Shown here piece by piece: positions 63,159 to 64,000 of a stretch of DNA of 64,000 nt. The number at the start of each line of letters is the position of its first letter. The first letter of the stretch is position 1. Source of the DNA: Anniella stebbinsi (taxonomy: Eukaryota > Chordata > Lepidosauria > Squamata > Anniellidae); NCBI GenBank assembly GCA_029215795.1, contig JARDYH010000004.1, positions 30,198,001-30,262,000 of the forward strand, in the 5' to 3' direction. The translations under genes and the position numbers were made by a program. The notes under the pieces were generated by a model. The model ran no database searches, had not been told where the DNA came from, and saw only the letters and a list, made by a program, of their open reading frames with translations.

Positions 63159-64000
63159 CTAAAAGGAAGAGGGAAATAAGAGTTATTTATTTAAAAACAT
63201 GAATACTTTTGCGTCAGTCTAAAGCCTGACTCCACCCACCAATTCAACACATGCAACTAAGACTGTTTTATTATTCCTGCCAACCATATCTAGATTGGAA
63301 TGGGATGTGCAACATTCAGGTAGATTAACCTAAACTTGAAATGTAATACCTTCCTCTTCCTGCAACAAACTGAACTTTCCCCCACAGATACCCTTTACCC
63401 CACTAGATTTCCACATCCCCCAGCTGTCCCATTTTGGAAAGCTCTGATTCAAATGAACGCTAGATAACAGAAAAGGAGAATGAAATCAGACAACAATGGG
63501 TTAGCGGACTACAGATCATAAACATAAACTGCAGATGCTTACAAGTATCAGATATTAATTATATATCCAATTCAAAATCCGTGACCGCTTTTCATTTACA
63601 ATAACGGTTGAAATTTTACATTGCTCTAATAAATCCATTCCCCTTAAAACATTCATACACTGAATATTGGGACAATGCATAATATAATTACTATTTTCTT
63701 TAGGCATGGCTCAAAACCTAACTTTCTTATTTATATAAGAAAATTTGTACCCTGTCCTTCCACTGAAAACTTGCAATGCTCAAAGTGGCTTATAGCATAT
63801 AAAACAATTTATCACACAATAAAGTAAAACAAAAAGAGTTGCACAAACGAGAGATAAGTAGAAACATCATTATGAGTCCATGGATGGCTAGAAGTTGTAC
63901 TAGAAAGATAGAGTAAAGGTGAGTTTGATTCACCTATTTTTATTGTTTGGATGCTAGGAAGTAAAATACCTGAAAAACTATGTTATTTAGCTCTCTTGGT
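63159..64000. other. TOP1: TOP1 intron reaching the window edge
   Basis: Upstream intron of TOP1 on the gene's strand. No further coding exon could be recognised before position 64000. The lysine-rich N-terminal exons are poorly conserved and could be missed by eye, but no charged reading frame with splice borders was found here. Confidence 0.6.

Overview
The window is nuclear DNA from a vertebrate, most likely a squamate reptile (lizard). The gene structure is that of an amniote protein-coding gene with small exons and long introns. The interspersed repeats are of kinds I associate with lizard genomes: tRNA-derived SINEs with a CORE-like body, CR1/L2-type LINE tails, many palindromic DNA-transposon relics, and DIRS-type tyrosine-recombinase retrotransposons. 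The species cannot be named from the sequence alone.

One cellular gene is present: the 3' three quarters of TOP1 (nuclear DNA topoisomerase I) on the minus strand. Sixteen coding exons run from 63158 down to 11634. They join in phase into 646 residues plus the stop codon and contain all five catalytic residues of a type IB topoisomerase. A 3' UTR of about 1.3 kb follows, ending at a polyadenylation signal at 10307-10312. The N-terminal part, about 120 residues by comparison with human TOP1, lies beyond position 64000. Positions 1-10280 are downstream intergenic DNA. The only protein-like material recognised there is a decayed transposon-associated open reading frame (about 3290-5100, plus strand).

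The notable region is the 20.2-kb TOP1 intron at 22337-42513. At 22902-34725 it holds an array of four DIRS-like units: two ~330-bp internally deleted mini-elements reading plus, then two full-length elements A (about 23588-29154) and B (about 29155-34725) reading minus. Neighbouring units share one copy of a ~30-bp terminal core. Element A has three long uninterrupted reading frames: a zinc-finger Gag-like protein of 719 aa; reverse transcriptase / RNase H with a methyltransferase-like tail; and a tyrosine recombinase. It looks potentially autonomous. Element B has the same layout, but its gag and RT frames are broken while its recombinase frame is open. A related 374-bp solo element lies at 57534-57907. 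The distal part of the same intron holds a ~6.4-kb terminal-inverted-repeat element (35886-42273) with an apparent 8-bp target duplication, containing a long inverted repeat and LINE/SINE fragments.

The other introns hold ordinary repeats: SINEs, CR1/L2 fragments, palindromic MITE-like elements and two hAT-like insertions with 8-bp duplications. I see no other cellular gene, structural RNA gene or CRISPR array.
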